Assembly (NCBI RefSeq): GCF_009917525.1
Contig: NZ_QZDU01000005.1
Span: 166,157 to 230,156, forward strand
Length of the DNA: 64,000 nt
Direction: 5' to 3'
Origin: Acutalibacter sp. 1XD8-36
GTDB lineage: Bacteria > Bacillota > Clostridia > Oscillospirales > Acutalibacteraceae
A program made the position numbers and the translations under genes. The notes beneath the pieces were generated by a model. It did no database searches. It saw only the letters and a list, made by a program, of their open reading frames with translations, and was not told the DNA's origin. This document shows positions 61,944-64,000 of the stretch, piece by piece. Each line of letters begins with the position of its first letter. Within the stretch, counting starts at the first letter, position 1.

Positions 61944-62202
61944 TCACTTTCGCTTATTCCAAGAATTTATTGCATCTAAAGCACCATTTTTCTCTACAAC
62001 AATCTCTCCTGAGCTCGCATGATAAATTAAATCTTCATACAATTTTGTTTCGCAACATTTAGCTTTGCACTTAACTTTCCACTGGTCCAGGATGTAGGAG
62101 CCCGAAGAAAGCGAATTTTTTAAGAATTGACGCGCTTTTATCAACTCTGCCCCGCCTCCACAGAATGGAAAGGTTTTTTATTGTCTCATCTATTACTGTC
62201 AT
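61944..62202 (-). pseudogene. Lar-like restriction alleviation protein, frameshifted
   Basis: The frame ending at 61944 reads FPFCGGGAELIKARQ, then WKVKCKAKCCETK and ALDAINSWNKRK, the Cys-pair and Trp-Asn-x-Arg pattern of Lar family zinc-finger proteins that weaken host type I restriction. In that frame there is no ATG, only a TTG at 62144 inside the domain. A good start (ATG 62202 with AGAGGTG) lies upstream in another frame; removing one A from the AAAAAA run at about 62175 would join both. As it stands, the zero frame ends after 43 codons at 62071. Also, the first expected Cys is Phe. Either a broken gene or a recoded one. Confidence 0.6.
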
Positions 62203-62209
62203 TATAAAT

Positions 62210-62317
62210 TCACCTCTTATTTTGCTGCCATACCACTACACAGACTATCCCAATAAAGGCAAGTGCCTCAAACAGCAGCGTCGCGCCGACTCCGGCCCAA
62301 AACGGATTAATAATCAC
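62210..62317 (-). CDS. 35-aa single-span membrane peptide
   Basis: GTG start at 62317 with GGAGGTG 5 nt upstream; its first base is the last base of the previous stop (TAGTG). The peptide starts MIINPFWAGVGATLLFEALA and has a transmembrane helix ending VVVWQQNKR. Small one-span proteins with an NPFW-like start are common in gut Clostridia phages; function unknown. Confidence 0.6.
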   Translation of the reverse strand: MIINPFWAGVGATLLFEALAFIGIVCVVVWQQNKR

Positions 62318-62592
62318 TATACCACCTCCAATCTCTTCATAAGCCGTTGAAGCTTAAACTCTAAGAACTTTTTAGATTGCTCATGCACATCAAATAGAAT
62401 TTTCATCTGCTCAAGCATGATTTCTACGTCAGCGATTTCCTCAGCAATGCAAGTGCTATTTTCCTTGCCCCTGTAGTTTTTGCACAGTTCCTTTTGCAGT
62501 TCCGACATTTCCTCCATTACCATCATGATTTGAGATTCCACACCGTAGTTTTCAATAGCCTTTTTACAAACCTCCATCATATCCACCATCAC
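62317..62592 (-). CDS. MazG-like nucleotide pyrophosphohydrolase
   Basis: A 91-aa all-alpha protein with the MazG metal motif: EEMSELQKE then, about 16 residues on, AEEIADVEI (EExxE...ExxD). Such phage enzymes hydrolyse NTPs or dNTPs, in some cases lowering ppGpp or modified nucleotides. It overlaps the preceding gene by 4 nt. Confidence 0.75.
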   Translation of the reverse strand: MMVDMMEVCKKAIENYGVESQIMMVMEEMSELQKELCKNYRGKENSTCIAEEIADVEIMLEQMKILFDVHEQSKKFLEFKLQRLMKRLEVV

Positions 62593-62867
62593 AAAAGTGC
62601 ACCTCCATCCTGCTTTTCAGCCCTCCTGCGCATCTCCCGGGCCATATTCAAATACGCTTCCCTGGTATCCAAACCCATTATCTCCTCTGGTGAAAACCCT
62701 GTATTTTCGTACTCCCTTAGCCTCTCATACCTCAATGCATCTTTGCACCGCAGGGAAAGGTCTTTATGCCTTCTGGCATGGTCCAGCCTCTTGCAGCTTG
62801 CGTGCTGCCCGCATTCATCCCGGCAGTAATCGCCGGATTTTTGGGTCAGGCGGGCGGTGGTGTCCAT
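62589..62867 (-). CDS. hypothetical phage protein
   Basis: A 92-aa Arg-rich protein with four Cys near the N-terminus (DYCRDECGQHASCKRLDHAR and RCKDAL), possibly metal-binding, and a segment YENTGFSPEEIMGL that is frequent in phage-encoded small proteins. It overlaps the YopX-like gene by 22 nt. Confidence 0.6.
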   Translation of the reverse strand: MDTTARLTQKSGDYCRDECGQHASCKRLDHARRHKDLSLRCKDALRYERLREYENTGFSPEEIMGLDTREAYLNMAREMRRRAEKQDGGALL

Positions 62868-63235
62868 TTTGGCACCTCCTCTAAAAACCCGGGATTGTCG
62901 TATATATTGCCGACAACCTCATACTCGTGATATTCTGTCATCTCCTGGCAGTCGTCAGAGAATATCGCTGCTGTCCTCAGGAACCTGGCGGTTTTTTGAT
63001 ACCAAAACACTCTACCATAGTCAAGACAGACGCAATGAAATGCTTCCTCCAGCCCCTTTAAGCGTTCTCTAACAATATCCCCCTCGAAAATCTTCACGCC
63101 GTTCTTGTCGGTCAGGCCGGTGTACTGGCCTATGGTATCCGTGTCGACCTTATTTTTATTCAGACCCTCGGGGCTCCACTCCACCCATTTTCCCGTTGCT
63201 GCCTGCTTCCCACGGAACAAAATCTTGCGGTCCAT
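62846..63235 (-). CDS. YopX family protein
   Basis: A 129-aa protein with clear YopX features: the start DRKILFRGKQAATGKWVEWS, GQYTGLTDKNGVKIFEGDIV and the end EYEVVGNIYDNPGFLE. YopX proteins are widespread in Firmicutes phages; their role is unknown. Confidence 0.9.
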   Translation of the reverse strand: MDRKILFRGKQAATGKWVEWSPEGLNKNKVDTDTIGQYTGLTDKNGVKIFEGDIVRERLKGLEEAFHCVCLDYGRVFWYQKTARFLRTAAIFSDDCQEMTEYHEYEVVGNIYDNPGFLEEVPKWTPPPA

Positions 63236-63285
63236 CTTCTGCCTCCTCTCTGCTAATAGAATTTATCACAGGCCTGCCGCGTTTT

Positions 63286-63690
63286 TTATCTTCCATCTAT
63301 CTGCTCCAATTCTTCAATCTTCACATATATCCCCGCTCTATCGCTCCAAAGCTTCTCCACATGCTCCACCGCCACCAGCGCGTCGTCCTTCCAGAATCCC
63401 ACCTGCGTCATGACATCCTTCAGCAACTTCTGCAGGTTGTCCGTGTCGGGACGGGTTATCTTGTACCCAGGCCTGCGCCTGCCCCGGGGAAACTGCCACC
63501 GTACAGTGAGCCGTATCCCAAAGCCATACGGCTCCTTGGGGCGGTACGGCCTTAGCTTCAGCGCCAGCAGTTCCCGGGCTACTTTAAGCCTCTTTGGCTC
63601 ATAAAACCTGGGCCTGCCGTCTATAATGGCCACCTTCTTCTGTTGATGGGTCACAGTGGGCGGCGTCATGTCCAGAAAGAATTCTCTCAT
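63286..63690 (-). CDS. RusA-like Holliday junction resolvase
   Basis: A 134-aa endonuclease of the RusA family: RPDTDNLQKLLKDVM carries the catalytic Asp pair, followed by GFWKDDALVAVEHVEKLW. RusA resolves branched recombination or replication intermediates before packaging. The start overlaps the Ala-rich gene stop by 4 nt. Confidence 0.9.
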   Translation of the reverse strand: MREFFLDMTPPTVTHQQKKVAIIDGRPRFYEPKRLKVARELLALKLRPYRPKEPYGFGIRLTVRWQFPRGRRRPGYKITRPDTDNLQKLLKDVMTQVGFWKDDALVAVEHVEKLWSDRAGIYVKIEELEQIDGR

Positions 63691-64000
63691 TCTGTCAGCA
63701 GAAGCCGGAGGATTGCGGCTTGCTTGGCTCTAGCGGCGTCCCAGGCGGCGTCCTTGGCGGCGTCACTGGCGGCGTCACTGGCGGCCCAGGCGGCGTCACT
63801 GGCGGCCCAGGCGGCGTCCCAGGCGGCGTCCTTGGCGGCGTCACTGGCGGCGTCACTGGCGGCCCAGGCGGCGGCCCAGGCGGCGTCACTGGCGGCTCTG
63901 GCGGCTCTGGCGGCCCAAGCGGCGTCACTGGCGGCGGCTAACTCAGCACCAGAGATTTCCCCTTTCAGCCATCTCCGCTTAGCCGCTATCGCCGCCACGC
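63687..64000 (-). CDS. Ala-rich tandem-repeat protein, 5' partial
   Basis: The open frame runs to the window edge; a GTG at 63998 is the only candidate start seen, so the true N-terminus is probably outside. After a short segment (RRWLKGEISGAELAAASDAA) come about 12 five-residue units of the type WAASD/AASDA/AAKDA, ending in AKQAAILRLLLTE. Such Ala/Asp/Trp repeats form long helical rods. Similar repeat proteins are common in phage early regions, with unknown function. Confidence 0.7.
   Translation of the reverse strand, partial: VAAIAAKRRWLKGEISGAELAAASDAAWAARAARAASDAAWAAAWAASDAASDAAKDAAWDAAWAASDAAWAASDAASDAAKDAAWDAARAKQAAILRLLLTE
63745..63930. repeat. 15-bp tandem repeats within the Ala-rich gene
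   Basis: Units such as GGCGGCGTCACTGGC and GGCGGCCCAGGC alternate in near-perfect tandem. The nucleotide identity between units is high, not just the amino acids, so the array is recently expanded and slippage-prone. Confidence 0.85.

Noticed and set aside
62170..62181. Canonical -1 slippery heptamer A-AAA-AAC in the lar-like gene
   Set aside because: A -1 shift there leads to a TGA after about ten codons, not into the Lar frame, which needs +1. Programmed -1 frameshifting therefore does not rescue the protein.
63745..63930. CRISPR-like array
   Set aside because: Repeat units are contiguous 15-bp coding repeats without spacers; no CRISPR array was seen anywhere in the window.
63720..63941. 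Plus-strand Gly/Val-rich ORF
   Set aside because: Antisense reading of the Ala-rich tandem repeats, not a gene.

Overview
The window looks like a chromosome segment of a moderately GC-rich gut Clostridia bacterium (Oscillospirales/Ruminococcaceae-like), carrying the left part of an integrated siphovirus prophage. The lineage is inferred from Firmicutes-type Shine-Dalgarno and sigma-A promoter sequences, an SLH/InlB-repeat surface protein, the Ktr/Trk, Feo and VOC repertoire, and the style of the phage proteins. No rRNA or tRNA gene was found to settle it.

Host part, 1-36.3 kb. A partial zinc-dependent phospholipase C-like gene is followed by a plus-strand branched-chain amino acid cluster: ilvA, CPBP protease, GNAT, ilvB, ilvN, GNAT, ilvC, transglutaminase-like, lipoprotein, terminator, ilvD, DUF815 ATPase. 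Almost every junction overlaps by 1-4 nt, so non-pathway genes are translationally tied to isoleucine/valine enzymes. An SLH-anchored protein with 13 InlB-type B-repeats follows (12-16 kb). On the minus strand (25 to 16 kb) lies an aromatic amino acid cluster: aroE-aroK, then a promoter with an aromatic-rich leader peptide and terminator, then DAHP synthase-tyrA-aroB. It runs straight into a response regulator, an ABC-2 transporter and its histidine kinase, with four direct repeats before the transporter that look like the regulator's operator. Next come acpP, two VOC proteins, and a 0.3-kb element with a 27-aa hydrophobic peptide gene lying antisense to a separately promoted and terminated RNA (a candidate type I toxin-antitoxin locus). 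After that are proS, a Gfo/Idh/MocA dehydrogenase with a sugar isomerase, an orphan peptide-binding lipoprotein with a small HTH protein, trkA-trkH, mscL with a zinc-ribbon tail, and feoA.

Prophage part, 36.28-64 kb. feoB is cut after codon 48, just past its G1 GTPase motif, and phage DNA begins there (attL). Phage genes run on the minus strand, so transcription order is right to left: Ala-rich repeat protein, RusA resolvase, YopX, MazG-like, small membrane protein, a frameshifted Lar-like anti-restriction gene, a possible late regulator, a terminator, terS-terL-portal-MuF-gp10-like, a low-GC three-gene cassette, scaffold-capsid-connectors-major tail-chaperone-tape measure-Dit-Gp37-like, tail fibre/collagen/collar genes, holin-XhlA. 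Last comes a block of uncharacterised genes next to attL that includes a papain-like cysteine peptidase. The integrase, repressor, replication genes, attR and the rest of feoB must lie to the right of the window.

Most interesting items: prophage interruption of feoB; the candidate type I toxin-antitoxin element at 26.2-26.6 kb; the aromatic leader-peptide attenuator; the Gp37-like tail gene split by two inserted genes; the frameshifted lar gene; and the uncharacterised attL-side phage block.
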